NCBI RefSeq assembly: GCF_004764705.1
Contig: NZ_SHLX01000008.1
Coordinates: forward strand, 186,001-250,000
Length of the DNA stretch: 64,000 nucleotides
Reading direction: 5' to 3'
Origin: Paenibacillus cymbidii
Lineage (GTDB): Bacteria; Bacillota; Bacilli; Paenibacillales; NBRC-103111
Position numbers and translations under genes: made by a program. Positions 42,163 through 51,940 of this stretch are shown here, in pieces (the stretch's first letter is position 1; each line of letters starts with the position of its first letter). The notes beneath the pieces were generated by a model that worked only from the letters and a program-made list of their open reading frames with translations, made no database searches and was not told the origin of the DNA.

Positions 42163-43470
42163 TCATAGCGCATGCTTCGGAAAATCGATCATCACCGTAA
42201 ATTGATCGCCTTGAATATCGATGCGAATTCGGCCGCCCTGCAGTTCTACGATACTTTTGGCGATGGCCAGACCGAGCCCCGATCCTTCGGAATGGCGCGA
42301 CTCGTCGGCTCGTTTGAACCGCTCGAACAATTCCTCCGCAGCAAAATCGATTTCGTAGGAAGACGTGTTTTGGATACGGAATGCAATCCATTCTCCTTTC
42401 TCTTCGAGCGACAAGTAAATGCGCGTGCCGGGAAGCGAATACTTGCTGGCATTGCCGATGACATTTTCGAAGACGCGCTGGGTTTTGTTGCCGTCCAGAT
42501 CGGCGTAAAGGTGCGGCTTGCCGATATTCACCCGAAGCAGCGGCGCAATATCTTCGATCGAATCGCCCAATTCGGCCAATGTCTGGTTCAGCAGCGCCGC
42601 AACGTCGATCCGGCGAATGTCGAGCTCGACCGCCCCGCTGGCCATTTTGGACGCTTCGAACAAATCGTCGATCAACGTTTTGAGCCGCAACGATTTGCGG
42701 TCGAGCACATCGACGTAAGCGCTTGCTTCATCCGGCGTCAAGTCCTTCTGTTTCAGAAGGTTGACATAATTGATAATCGAAGTTAGCGGGGTCTTCAAGT
42801 CATGCGATACGTTCGTGATGAGCTCGGACTTCAGCCGTTCGCTTTTCATTTGCTCTTCCAGCGCCGCGCGGTACCCGGCCTTCATATTATTGATGCGGGA
42901 CGCCAGCGCGGCGAAAGCGTCTTTGCCTTTCACCTCGATCGCCATTTGCAGTTGGCCGGCGGCGACCGCCTCCACGCCGAGGCGAATCCGGTGAAACTTG
43001 CCGATCAAATGCCAGGCATAAGGAAGGACAACAAACACATAGACGACAACAGATAAAAGATACCATTTTTCTTCGGCATGATAATGCCAGGTGGACAACT
43101 TCCACACGCTAATTCCCGCCCAAGCCGATAACAAAACAAATCCGCAAACTACAAGGGCAAGATTTTTTTCCAGGTATACATATTTCCAGGTCGAGTCAAC
43201 ATATTGGCGTACATAGCTGCGCCGCCACTGCTCCCGCAGCGTCGAAGCGCTGACGAGCAAATGGCCCGCGAATAGCGCGGCAACCCCTAAGGCCAGCCAG
43301 AGCAAACCTTCCATGACGTCGCGAAATAAATAACTGGTCCGGTAGACGGAAAACCGCAAGTCTGCTATCCGGGCAATGACGAACCACCAAACGGCAGCGC
43401 AAGCCGCAACACGAATGTCGAGCGGTACGCGGCGCAGCGGATGGTTATTTCGGATCGATTTTATAACCAA
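42163..43470 (-). CDS. Sensor histidine kinase
   Basis: The 435-residue kinase has four hydrophobic segments (~20-40, 50-72, 103-125, 135-158), a HAMP-like linker (FHRIRLGVEAVAAGQLQ), a dimerisation/H box (ITNVSHDLKTPLTSIINY) and a catalytic ATPase domain (NVIGNASKYS, FERFKRADESRHSEGSGLGLAI). It starts with TTG at 43470, inside the end of the response regulator gene (26-base overlap), so the pair is translationally coupled. The signal is unknown. Confidence 0.88.
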   Translation of the reverse strand: MVIKSIRNNHPLRRVPLDIRVAACAAVWWFVIARIADLRFSVYRTSYLFRDVMEGLLWLALGVAALFAGHLLVSASTLREQWRRSYVRQYVDSTWKYVYLEKNLALVVCGFVLLSAWAGISVWKLSTWHYHAEEKWYLLSVVVYVFVVLPYAWHLIGKFHRIRLGVEAVAAGQLQMAIEVKGKDAFAALASRINNMKAGYRAALEEQMKSERLKSELITNVSHDLKTPLTSIINYVNLLKQKDLTPDEASAYVDVLDRKSLRLKTLIDDLFEASKMASGAVELDIRRIDVAALLNQTLAELGDSIEDIAPLLRVNIGKPHLYADLDGNKTQRVFENVIGNASKYSLPGTRIYLSLEEKGEWIAFRIQNTSSYEIDFAAEELFERFKRADESRHSEGSGLGLAIAKSIVELQGGRIRIDIQGDQFTVMIDFPKHAL

Positions 43471-44143
43471 TGCCCCACACCACCTTCAAATATTTCGGCT
43501 CTTTCGGGTTGATTTCGATTTTTTCGCGAATGTTGCGGATGTGGACGGCGACCGTATTTTCCGATAAATAAAACGGTTCATTCCATACTTTGTCATAAAT
43601 TTCTTCTATGGAGAACACCCTGCCCTTGTTTTCCATCAGCAGTTCCAGTATTTTATACTCTTTGGGCGTCAATCTGACTTCATCGTCGTCTACGCTTACC
43701 ATTTTCATGTCTCGGTCCAGCACGAGCCCTTTAATGACGATTCGGTCGCGCCGGGCGGACTCGGCTGCCCCCAGGTTCGTATACCTGCGAAGCTGCGAGC
43801 GCACTCTGGCAATCAACTCCATCGGGTTGAACGGTTTCGTCATGTAGTCGTCCGCACCGATATTGAGACCCATGATTTTATCGGTATCCTCGGATTTGGC
43901 GGACAGCATCATAATCGGGATGTTGCGCGTTTCCCGGATTTTGAAGGTCGCTTTAATCCCGTCCATTTGCGGCATCATGACATCCATAATAATAAGGTGG
44001 ATCGTCTCGCGCTCCAAAATATCGAGCGCTTCCGCGCCGCTTGCCGCGGCGAATACATGAATGCCCTCGCTCTTCAGGTAAATGATCAGGGCTTCCCGGA
44101 TTTCCGGTTCGTCGTCGACGACCAGAACGTTATTATTCGGCAT
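43445..44143 (-). CDS. OmpR/VanR-type response regulator
   Basis: The 232-residue regulator has a receiver domain (Asp10/Asp11, acceptor Asp54 in IIMDVMMPQMDG, Lys in MTKPFNP) and a C-terminal winged helix (RLTPKEYKILELLMENKGRVFS..., VAVHIRNIREKIE, VWGIGYKI). AAGGTGACG precedes ATG 44143. It is between the phosphodiesterase and the histidine kinase in one operon. Confidence 0.93.
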   Translation of the reverse strand: MPNNNVLVVDDEPEIREALIIYLKSEGIHVFAAASGAEALDILERETIHLIIMDVMMPQMDGIKATFKIRETRNIPIMMLSAKSEDTDKIMGLNIGADDYMTKPFNPMELIARVRSQLRRYTNLGAAESARRDRIVIKGLVLDRDMKMVSVDDDEVRLTPKEYKILELLMENKGRVFSIEEIYDKVWNEPFYLSENTVAVHIRNIREKIEINPKEPKYLKVVWGIGYKIDPK

Positions 44144-44166
44144 CTGCGTCACCTTCTCTTTTTGAA

Positions 44167-45123
44167 TCAGGCAGCCGCCTGCTTGCGTTTTCGCAGCAGT
44201 CTGCCGCAAACAAATCCCATGCCCAGCAGCAGCATTGCTTCGCCGCGCTGTCCGTTATCCAGCATGGCAAGCAGCGCGTCAGGCCCGCGCGACTCCTCCG
44301 TATAGAACCCGTAAGCACCGGCTTTCTGCAGCCAACGCATCATCACGGGATTGTTGACCGTATGAACGTAACTTTTGACACCGAGCTTGTTTAACCGATG
44401 AAGCAGTGTCGGGCTGACGACAGTTCGCGATACGGGCATGGCGACCGCCGTTATTTGACGATCTTTCACAAACGCCACGATGCTGTCAGCGGAAGCATGC
44501 GTCCGGTACAACGAATACAGGAAGTGCGGAAACGGAATCTCGGCCATCACGACTGTGTACATCTCAGGAGTAAAAATTTCGGGAACGACACGCTGCAAAA
44601 TCGCAGGATCCACAACAGCCGCATCCGCGATCATCGTAGCGAAAAGTTGGGACAGGAGTGGAAGATCCGTTTCTTTCGCGTCGACGACGACATACACGTC
44701 CGGGTACTTGGCCATGAGGGTTATTATATCCTTCCAGGATAACGGTTGATACTTCCCATAGATTCGGGCTTGTTTGAACTGCGACAACGTCGGCGTCTCG
44801 CCGGCTCCCGCAGGCAAACCGGGCTGCATCGCGTGCGTCCAGTCGTGTCTCGCTGCGATTTCGCCATCCGACGTCATCGTCAAATCGACCTCAAACAGCC
44901 GGTAACCTCTATTATAGTTGGTCATGAACGCTTCATACGAATTTGTGTATGCTTTTCCATCGATCGATCCCATCGCATGGGCGATCATGCGATGGTTCAT
45001 CCAGCCCGCTTCGTCAACGGCAGCGGCATAACCGCTGCTTTCCCCTCCGAACCCGAAACTGACGATCATGGCGAACCCGATCGCAATGAGCGCCATGCCG
45101 GCAACATAGCGGCTCCTCTTCAT
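44167..45123 (-). CDS. Exported glycerophosphodiester phosphodiesterase-like protein
   Basis: The 318-residue product has an N-terminal signal or anchor (~5-27), a PI-PLC/GDPD barrel (HRMIAHAMGSIDGK, with Glu/Asp/His in LFEVDLTMTSDGEIAARHDW), and a C-terminal hydrophobic segment with a basic end (AMLLLGMGFVCGRLLRKRKQ). It resembles GDPD-like enzymes that release glycerol phosphate or act on teichoic acid or phospholipid products outside the membrane. AGGAGGATG precedes the start. It leads an operon with a two-component system 23 bases downstream. Confidence 0.83.
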   Translation of the reverse strand: MKRSRYVAGMALIAIGFAMIVSFGFGGESSGYAAAVDEAGWMNHRMIAHAMGSIDGKAYTNSYEAFMTNYNRGYRLFEVDLTMTSDGEIAARHDWTHAMQPGLPAGAGETPTLSQFKQARIYGKYQPLSWKDIITLMAKYPDVYVVVDAKETDLPLLSQLFATMIADAAVVDPAILQRVVPEIFTPEMYTVVMAEIPFPHFLYSLYRTHASADSIVAFVKDRQITAVAMPVSRTVVSPTLLHRLNKLGVKSYVHTVNNPVMMRWLQKAGAYGFYTEESRGPDALLAMLDNGQRGEAMLLLGMGFVCGRLLRKRKQAAA

Positions 45124-45308
45124 GACGCCATCCTCCTCTCGTTTCCCGATGAAGGCATCTTATCAACCGGTCATGAAGAGCAGGCGGGGAAAAAACGAAG
45201 GAATTTATGAAGAAAGGCCGGCATCCCTCTTTGGGACGATGATTCATCTGCTTCTTCCCGTTATAATGGAGGGAATGACTGTCCAAATCAGCCTTACGGA
45301 GGTAAGCT

Positions 45309-47843
45309 ATGCAGCGAATGAAGCCGGGCTCATCGTCGGCCGATTGTATCCCGCCCCGCCGTTGTCTCGATCTGATGAACCGGGAATCGTATCGCCCGCT
45401 GCTGGCTCTGATCGCTCCGACCGGATATGGCAAAACGGCGCTTCTGCAAAAATGGGCTCTTTCGCCAGGTGTTGACGGCATTGTCGTTCGGCTTTTGTTG
45501 GATGAGGGAGACAACGAACCGGGCCGGTTATTTGCCAGGCTGCTGACGGAGCTGCTCTCGTCCAAAGGCGAAGCCCGGACCGTAACATCCGATACTCCGG
45601 TTCGGCGGATCCTGGACGAAATTGCGGATACGCTTCAATCGGCGGAAACCGAAGGCTGGATTCTGTTGTTCGATCGTTATGAAGCGATTGCCGAGCCTTC
45701 CGTCCATGCCGCTTTCGAGTCGCTCATTCTCCATGCAGGCCCGAACGTGCGCATCCGGATCGCCAGCAGGGAACCGCTTCCCTTCTACCCGAATCTTCAC
45801 GTCCTGTATCCCGGCCCTTTCGTCTTGACGCAGGAACACTTGCGGCTGAACGCCGAGGAAACGGGGCAATTCGTGCGCAATCGTACCCGCCGTCCGCTTG
45901 CCGCCGCCGATCTGGATCGGCTGGACCGTTTGGCAAAAGGCTGGCCGCTGGCGCTGGAGCGCTACGTTTCATTGCTCGACGGCAGCCGGGCGGAGTTGAT
46001 TGACGAACAAGCGGCGATAGCCGCCCTCGCGGCGGAAATGCACGTTTTTCTGCTCGACCACGTATTGCTTCAACTGCCGGAAGAGCTTCAGCGTTTTATG
46101 CAGCGAACGTCGCTCCCCGATTTTTTCGATTATGAGCTGGGGGTGCTGTTGAACGAAAATGCGCCTGCGGGCGAAATGATCGAACGGCTCCTGCGAAAAA
46201 ATATGTTTCTGACGCAAGACAACAACGGCTTTTACCGCTACCATCCGCTGGTGCTGCAGTTTCTGCGCACGCGCCTCCACCAGACGGCCAGCGCCGCCGA
46301 CATCGCCGGCTTGCACGTACAGATCAGCCGCTGGTCGGAGCGCAGCGGCTCCCTTGCGGAAGCGGCGCAGCACGCGCTGCAAGTGCCGGACTATGAGCGC
46401 GCTGCGGCTTTGCTGCTGGCGGATGTCGCTGCCACGGTCGTCTGCCCGGCGCCGGCACTCATCCGGCTGATGGAACAATTCCCGGCAGCGGAGTTGAACC
46501 GCCGGCCATCGCTCGCGATGTTCTATGCGTGGATATTGACGGCCGAACATCGCATCGCCGCGGCGGAGACGGTGCTGAATCAACTGGAGCCGCATCTGAC
46601 GGAGGAAACCGTCGTTTTTGCTCCTACGGGCGAAAACTTGCGGGGATACTTGGCGACCATCCGTTCCCGCATCCATCTGATGCGGCGGGACTCGGAGCGC
46701 GGCATCGCGCTTATGCACGAAGCCGCTTCGTTGTTGAACGGGCCGGGGTATTTGTACGCCCACGCCAACTTATTCGATCCGTGCGGAAGCTCGCTGCTGC
46801 GAAGCAGCGTCGGTTATTGGGGGGCCATCGATCAATCGATTGAAATTTACGGTTATGCCGAACCGCTGTGGAGCGGGGTCAATCAAGGGCTTGGCATAAT
46901 CCATACGTTATTGGGCGAGTGTTATTACGAACGCAATCAGTTGATCCGTGCGGAACAATCGCTGCTCAGCGGCCGCCGGATCGGCATCGATCTGCAGAAT
47001 ACCGGGATCGTTCTCCCGGCTTCCATCGCGCTCATTCAGTTGAAATGGTTCCGGGGCGAACATCAGGCCGCCCAAATATTGCTGGAGGAAACCCGGCGGC
47101 TGATTCCGCTGCAGATCGGGGATAAAGGACAAGCCGTGCTGGACGCATGCCAGGCTCAACTGCATATGAAGGCCGGCGAAACGAACCGGGTGAATCGGTG
47201 GCGGCAACTTGCAGCGCCAGGCGCCGACACCAGCCTCGACATTGGCCGCATGTTTGAATACGTGACGCTGATCCGCTCCTGCCGCTTCCTTGACCAGTAC
47301 CGGCAAGGCATCGCGTTCGGCGAGCGGCTGCTGCATGTTGCCGAAGCGTGGTATCTGCATTATTATGTGGCCGAAATCAACATGCTGCTGGCGCTTCTCT
47401 ACGAAGGGAGCGGGGACAGGGGCACCGCGCTGCTGCGGCTGGAAAATGCGACGGAAATCGGCCGAAAAGAAACGTATATGAGGCTGTTCCTGAACGATTG
47501 GGAGGATGTCGAGCCTTTGCTCCAGCTTCTGGAGAAAACGCTGCAGCTCCGGAAACCTTCCACTTTGCCGGAAACCGCTGCCTATTTGAAACAATTGTCG
47601 CGCCTGTACAACGAGCAGGAATTGTTCGCCAACAAGGACCGTTTCGCCGAGCAGAAGCTGACGGCCAAGGAATACAAGGTGCTGCAAGCGTTGATCGCGG
47701 GCAAATCGAATGCCGTCGTGGCGGCAGAGCTGTCCATCCGTTTGGAGACAGTCAAAACGCACTGCAAAAACATTTACCGCAAACTGGGGCTGAAAAGTCG
47801 CAAATCTGTGGTGCAAATGTTCGCGGCAATGGACAAGGGATAA
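45309..47843 (+). CDS. MalT-like LuxR-family regulator with STAND ATPase
   Basis: The 844-residue protein has an N-terminal STAND/AAA-like ATPase (Walker A APTGYGKTALL, ~residues 36-46), a helical winged region, a long TPR-like repeat region (~350-740) and a C-terminal LuxR HTH (LTAKEYKVLQALIAGKSNAVVAAELSIRLETVKTHCKNIYRKLG). Such proteins bind an inducer in the repeat domain and oligomerise with ATP to activate transcription. ACGGAGGTAAGC precedes the ATG. It is divergent from the GDPD operon; its targets are unknown. Confidence 0.9.
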   Translation: MQRMKPGSSSADCIPPRRCLDLMNRESYRPLLALIAPTGYGKTALLQKWALSPGVDGIVVRLLLDEGDNEPGRLFARLLTELLSSKGEARTVTSDTPVRRILDEIADTLQSAETEGWILLFDRYEAIAEPSVHAAFESLILHAGPNVRIRIASREPLPFYPNLHVLYPGPFVLTQEHLRLNAEETGQFVRNRTRRPLAAADLDRLDRLAKGWPLALERYVSLLDGSRAELIDEQAAIAALAAEMHVFLLDHVLLQLPEELQRFMQRTSLPDFFDYELGVLLNENAPAGEMIERLLRKNMFLTQDNNGFYRYHPLVLQFLRTRLHQTASAADIAGLHVQISRWSERSGSLAEAAQHALQVPDYERAAALLLADVAATVVCPAPALIRLMEQFPAAELNRRPSLAMFYAWILTAEHRIAAAETVLNQLEPHLTEETVVFAPTGENLRGYLATIRSRIHLMRRDSERGIALMHEAASLLNGPGYLYAHANLFDPCGSSLLRSSVGYWGAIDQSIEIYGYAEPLWSGVNQGLGIIHTLLGECYYERNQLIRAEQSLLSGRRIGIDLQNTGIVLPASIALIQLKWFRGEHQAAQILLEETRRLIPLQIGDKGQAVLDACQAQLHMKAGETNRVNRWRQLAAPGADTSLDIGRMFEYVTLIRSCRFLDQYRQGIAFGERLLHVAEAWYLHYYVAEINMLLALLYEGSGDRGTALLRLENATEIGRKETYMRLFLNDWEDVEPLLQLLEKTLQLRKPSTLPETAAYLKQLSRLYNEQELFANKDRFAEQKLTAKEYKVLQALIAGKSNAVVAAELSIRLETVKTHCKNIYRKLGLKSRKSVVQMFAAMDKG

Positions 47844-47847
47844 ACGG

Positions 47848-47874
47848 AAACAGAGCCCGGGGAGGGCTCTGTTT
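47848..47874. terminator. Bidirectional terminator
   Basis: AAACAGAGCCC-GGGGA-GGGCTCTGTTT lies four bases after the MalT-like stop and four bases before the converging gene's stop. Confidence 0.85.
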
Positions 47875-47877
47875 GAT

Positions 47878-48918
47878 TCATTCGTTGGCGAAATCGGCGA
47901 TCCCGGTTTGGACGACGGTCCCCCAGCCGAACATGCCTTCCAAATTCGTTATTTCCGCCCGAATCGTGTTTCTCCCCGCGTTCCATCGAACGGGAAACGA
48001 AGCTTGGTTCGCCCGAATTCGCCCGTCGCTCTGCGGCGGATCCCATACGGTAGTCCCCGTATAAACTTCCCGATCGTTGATCCAAAGCTTAATCCGATCG
48101 CTGTACCCGCAAGACAAAGTCGTTTCCCTTTCGTCCGCCAGTACGAACGAAGCTCTCGCCTGGACAACATTCCCCTTACTCTCGGCGGCATACAGCCGAT
48201 TCAGGTTCAGGCATCCGTTTTCTTCTACGACCGCCTTCCTCCATATCCCGGTGTACTCACTGTGTTCCTCGGGATTGTAGGGCTCCGAAACTTCCCATTC
48301 CGTCACGAACGAATCGTTGACTGGCTTCCGCAAGATCGGTTCCGTATCCGGCAAGGAAGACGGTTCGATTTCCTCCACGCTCATATTGCGTATGTATCCG
48401 GGAAAATTCCCCCACGCACCGATCCGGCCGTTCGCTTTTCCATGCTGCAACTGGTTGATCGTGAGCCGGGGAACCGTCTCGTCGCCAACGAATATCGCCG
48501 CCCGATACGGATGAACTTCAATGGCGATCGTATTCCACCGGCCAGCCGGGAATGGAGCGGACGCTTGGTAAGCCGGACCATTGTAAATTTGCCACGTGCT
48601 GGACCCGTTCATGATCGGATCGTACTGAATTTCTCCGGGTTCGGTATCGGTGCCGGGCCACCAATAAACCAACTCGTAATTTTCCCTGTCGCGCGCGCCA
48701 AACGCCAGACCGATAAAACCTTCCGAACCGGGAATGCAAACTTCCGCCTGCAACCGAAAGCTGTCAAACGGAAGCGATTCGCGCAGCAAAACCGGCACGG
48801 TATGAAAGCCTTCCAGACGCAACGCCTCCTGGCCATCCCAAATTTCCAGCCTGGCCCCGGTTCCTTCCCATTCGAATTGCTCCAAATCGTCCGTCATGTT
48901 CCACTGTATCCGCTTCAT
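47878..48918 (-). CDS. Concanavalin/LamG-like beta-sandwich protein
   Basis: The 346-residue protein has an N-terminal laminin-G/DUF1080-like sandwich (~1-185: FDSFRLQAEVCIPGSEGFIGLAFGARDRENYELVYW, GRWNTIAIEVHPYRAAIFVGDE) and a second beta domain with jelly-roll features (~215-340: YSDRIKLWINDREVYTGTTVWDPP, NTIRAEITNLEGMFGW). No signal peptide. Such modules bind carbohydrates; no catalytic residues are evident. GGAGGTGTC precedes the ATG. Confidence 0.7.
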   Translation of the reverse strand: MKRIQWNMTDDLEQFEWEGTGARLEIWDGQEALRLEGFHTVPVLLRESLPFDSFRLQAEVCIPGSEGFIGLAFGARDRENYELVYWWPGTDTEPGEIQYDPIMNGSSTWQIYNGPAYQASAPFPAGRWNTIAIEVHPYRAAIFVGDETVPRLTINQLQHGKANGRIGAWGNFPGYIRNMSVEEIEPSSLPDTEPILRKPVNDSFVTEWEVSEPYNPEEHSEYTGIWRKAVVEENGCLNLNRLYAAESKGNVVQARASFVLADERETTLSCGYSDRIKLWINDREVYTGTTVWDPPQSDGRIRANQASFPVRWNAGRNTIRAEITNLEGMFGWGTVVQTGIADFANE

Positions 48919-49120
48919 ACGACACCTCCATTGGAAATGGCAGGCTGATATTTTACAAGCCTTGTTAAAACATCCGGATAATATTCGGTATCCGCGTCGA
49001 AATTCCTTTAAGGTGCTGCTTCACCGGGAAAGTTGACCTTGTGAGGGAGGATCGCCTGGCATGGAGCAGACACGTTGCTTCATGCGCGCCATCCCCCCAA
49101 CCGCCAATTAGCACCCTGCC

Positions 49121-49309
49121 AAATAAGCCATGTTTTCTAGCCTATTTCTCCAAAAACGGGCGGCCTCTTCAAAATAACCAGCGAAATCACTGGCTATTTC
49201 GCTTGAAAGGCCGATTTGAAGGCAATCTGGGGTAAATAACCAGTGTTTTCACTATTGCAGGCGGGCCGGGCAATAGGAGGCAAATAGGCCATTTTTCATG
49301 GGCTATTTT
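49121..49309. repeat. Four-hairpin element type 1, copy 4 (inverted)
   Basis: Read on the minus strand it has A (49309-49282), B (49258-49234), C (49200-49171) and D (49147-49121), same order and spacing as copies 2 and 5. Most loops read GTTTTC on the plus strand. It occupies most of the 455-base gap between the LamG-like and PhyH genes; nothing else is seen in that gap. Confidence 0.85.
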
Positions 49310-49373
49310 ACGCTCATATTCCGAGATGTCAACGAGATAACGCTAACTTAATCGCTGCACAGAAAATAGTTGT

Positions 49374-50132
49374 TTAGCCGTAAGGTCCGTGTTGGTGGAA
49401 GCCGAGCAGCCGCCGCTGCCGAGGATTGAGCACATCAACAATGTGCTGCGGCATCACATAGCCCACGAACGGGTAGAACCGTTGCGACACCCATCTTCTG
49501 CCGTAGGTGACGCCTTGTACGAGCCGCGTGGTGTCGCTTTCGTTACGAGCACCGCGATGCCACAATTGAGAGCTGAAGATGACGCAATCCCCGGCCTTGG
49601 TCAACAGACTGACCGGGCCTTGACCCTTGTAGTTGGGCGGCGCATCAGCCGTCGCGTTCGGCTTCCTTCCGCTGCGATGACTGCCAGGGACTACTTGGGT
49701 CGGGCCGTTGTCCTCGTTCACATCGACGAGTGAATACAGGCAATTGAAAAAGATTGGCGGAACTTGCACACGCTCATCCCATTCCACTTCACCCGGCAAA
49801 GGGAAGATCAGCTCGTCATCAACGTGCCAGCCGTCCACCCCCGTCCCCTTCGGGGTGCGAAGCGCGTTCATCGCGATGATGTGACAGTTTGGCCCGAGCA
49901 CCGCCTCGGCAAACTCGGCGATCGGCGACACTTCCGTCAGTTCCAGCAATGCTCCTCCTCGCTCGAACATGCGTGCGCGCACGATTGGGCTGTATGCCGG
50001 ATCGGATTCCTCCTCGAAAGCTTGCTCCACCTGTTTCCCGACTGCCTGCAGCATGTCCTGCGAAAGCGCCTGGCGAAATACGGTATAGCCATCCTGATGA
50101 AACTGATCGATATGCGACAACAATGAGGTCAT
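49374..50132 (-). CDS. Phytanoyl-CoA dioxygenase (PhyH) family protein
   Basis: The 252-residue Fe(II)/2-oxoglutarate oxygenase has the metal ligands His103-x-Asp105 (GWHVDDEL) and His192 (LWHRGARNE), and Arg203 as likely 2-oxoglutarate contact. NEDNGPTQVVPGSHRSG is the usual PhyH segment. The substrate is unknown. CCGGAGGAAC precedes ATG 50132. It is divergent from an AraC regulator, a frequent PhyH/AraC pairing. Confidence 0.88.
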   Translation of the reverse strand: MTSLLSHIDQFHQDGYTVFRQALSQDMLQAVGKQVEQAFEEESDPAYSPIVRARMFERGGALLELTEVSPIAEFAEAVLGPNCHIIAMNALRTPKGTGVDGWHVDDELIFPLPGEVEWDERVQVPPIFFNCLYSLVDVNEDNGPTQVVPGSHRSGRKPNATADAPPNYKGQGPVSLLTKAGDCVIFSSQLWHRGARNESDTTRLVQGVTYGRRWVSQRFYPFVGYVMPQHIVDVLNPRQRRLLGFHQHGPYG

Positions 50133-50209
50133 TGCAGTTCCTCCGGTTCCTGTTATCATTGTATACTGCAAATAGAGTTCGAAATTTGTACGCGAAAGGC
50201 ATGTTGAAC

Positions 50210-51124
50210 ATGACCGCAATCGATAATTCTGCCTTCCCCCGCCAAAAATTGACCTCTTATTTCGAGCTCGCGCCAAGCTTGCATTTGGCTGTCCGGGCAC
50301 CGCTTCCACCCGATTTTCGAATCAAACGACGCATTTACGACTTCTTCTTATGTTACGTGCTGCAAGGCGAGCTTCACGTCTCCATCGATGCGAACGAGCC
50401 GGTGGCCGTCCCCGAAAGGACGATGGTTTATTTTCCTGCGGGCGTGTGGCATGAAACTTGGGTCGCATCCCCGCAGAACGTTTACTATATCGGCATACAT
50501 TTCGACTATTTTTCCGAGACGGCACCCTTTCTCCCGGAAGATATTACGGTCAACGAGAGGAATGTGCGGGATATCCGATTCGGAGCCGAGCCGATCATCG
50601 ACGGTGTTGCTCCATTCCCGGCCCGAACTGCCATGTCTCTCTCCGGACAATCGGAATTGTTGTTGGACGCGATTGTGAACGAGTATCACAACCAGTCTCC
50701 TACTTATCCGATCAGCAGCCGAGGGCTGTTGCTGCAATTGTTTGCACTGCTCTGGAAGGAGCGGGATCGCCAACGACTCTTGAGCCCGAACGCCAAGTAC
50801 AAGGAGCAGCTGTCCGAGCTCGCCGGCAAGATGGAGCTGTCCTATCACGAGCCCTGGACGAACGAGCGAATGGCCCGGATCTTGAACATGCATGAAGATT
50901 ATGTGCCCAAGCTGTTTAAGTTGGCATTCGGAACAACACCGTTCCACTATTTGCAGCATCTTCGACTGCAGGAGGCGAAACGACTGCTTCGGGAAACCGA
51001 CATGAAGGTGGAAACGATCGGCAGGCGCGTCGGTTATTGCGATCTGCACTACTTCAGCCGGCTGTTCCATAAAGCGATTGGATTATCGCCGTCGGAATAC
51101 CGCAAATCGCTGCACGTGTTTTAG
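50210..51124 (+). CDS. AraC-family regulator with cupin sensor domain
   Basis: The 304-residue protein has an N-terminal cupin-like domain (~25-150: CYVLQGELHVSIDANEPVAVPERTMVYFPAGVWHE) and a C-terminal AraC double HTH (ERMARILNMHEDYVPKLFKLAFGTTPF, IGRRVGYCDLHYFSRLFHKAIGLSPSEYRK). It probably regulates the divergent dioxygenase gene 77 bases away. ATG 50210 is ten bases after AAAGG; an ATG nine bases earlier is too close. Confidence 0.9.
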   Translation: MTAIDNSAFPRQKLTSYFELAPSLHLAVRAPLPPDFRIKRRIYDFFLCYVLQGELHVSIDANEPVAVPERTMVYFPAGVWHETWVASPQNVYYIGIHFDYFSETAPFLPEDITVNERNVRDIRFGAEPIIDGVAPFPARTAMSLSGQSELLLDAIVNEYHNQSPTYPISSRGLLLQLFALLWKERDRQRLLSPNAKYKEQLSELAGKMELSYHEPWTNERMARILNMHEDYVPKLFKLAFGTTPFHYLQHLRLQEAKRLLRETDMKVETIGRRVGYCDLHYFSRLFHKAIGLSPSEYRKSLHVF

Positions 51125-51406
51125 TAAGAGGTTGAATAACTCATGGATCGGGATAAGCAACATTCCTCTCCCGAGGGTGACCCTTATTCACCGGACTTTT
51201 ACACTCCTTTCCTGCGAAGTCAACCATAATATAGCATTGCCCGGACAGCCTTGGCGTTGAACGATGCCGCGATTCGGTTGGACATTCCCGCAAAGCTTCA
51301 AGATCGCAAAAGGGTAGATAAAAGCCGCTATCGGAGTCATTTAGAGGAAACGCGACAAGTAGTGTTTAGCGGGAGTATTTCATGCGAGAAAAGCGGAGCA
51401 TTTCGT

Positions 51407-51435
51407 GACCGCCCGGTTCCCGGACGGTCTTTTTT
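51407..51435 (+). terminator. Rho-independent terminator
   Basis: GACCG-C-CCGG-TTCC-CGG-A-CGGTC is followed by TTTTTT. It lies about 280 bases after the AraC gene. The 51125-51406 stretch between them shows no supported gene. Confidence 0.8.
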
Positions 51436-51538
51436 AATGCGCAATATTCTGGACTGTGGCTGGCTCCGGGGTTCTTGGACCTGATTTACAAGCTTTTTAC
51501 ATAAAGGCCCAAAAAGGGATGAGACAGGTTACTTACCC

Positions 51539-51940
51539 CTATTCTTTCGGTTCATACGCGCCTAATTCATTCCCAAACGGATCCACGAACTTAATTACCC
51601 AACCAAAGCCTTCATCTTGGTACATTCTGATCATCGAATTGTCCTCGGTTAATGCGGCGTGCAATGCTTCAATATTTTTGGTCAAAAACATAAAAGCAGG
51701 CATTGGAAAATCATCTTCCGATAACCATGAAACTTTCGTGTTTTTACTACTATGATGAAGCATCAGTAGCGGTCCCTGATTAAATTTTAACCATCCCGGG
51801 GCCATAACCTCCAATCCAAGCACTTTGGAGTACCACTCGGTTCCTTTTTCAATATCGTTTACAGGTAACTGAACATGATCTACGTATTCGATCAACCTAT
51901 TCTCCATTCGATTAGTCACGTTGTTCATTTGCTCCGCCAT
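51539..51940 (-). CDS. VOC (glyoxalase/bleomycin-resistance) family protein
   Basis: The 133-residue protein has paired beta-alpha-beta modules of the vicinal oxygen chelate fold (YVDHVQLPVNDIEKGTEWYSKVLGLEV, HHSSKNTKVSWLSEDDFPMPAFMFLTKNIEALHAAL, FGWVIKFVDPFGNELGAYEPK). AAGGAGGAAGCG precedes ATG 51940. The frame is open upstream, and another ATG at 52069 with GGGGTGATAAAC would add 43 residues (MSQNARMRSTERDRG...); either start may be used. Base composition is lower in GC than in most of the window. Confidence 0.82.
   Translation of the reverse strand: MAEQMNNVTNRMENRLIEYVDHVQLPVNDIEKGTEWYSKVLGLEVMAPGWLKFNQGPLLMLHHSSKNTKVSWLSEDDFPMPAFMFLTKNIEALHAALTEDNSMIRMYQDEGFGWVIKFVDPFGNELGAYEPKE

Noticed and set aside
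51251..51484. 77-codon plus-strand frame after the AraC gene
   Set aside because: It crosses a strong intrinsic terminator and has no family similarity or convincing ribosome site.
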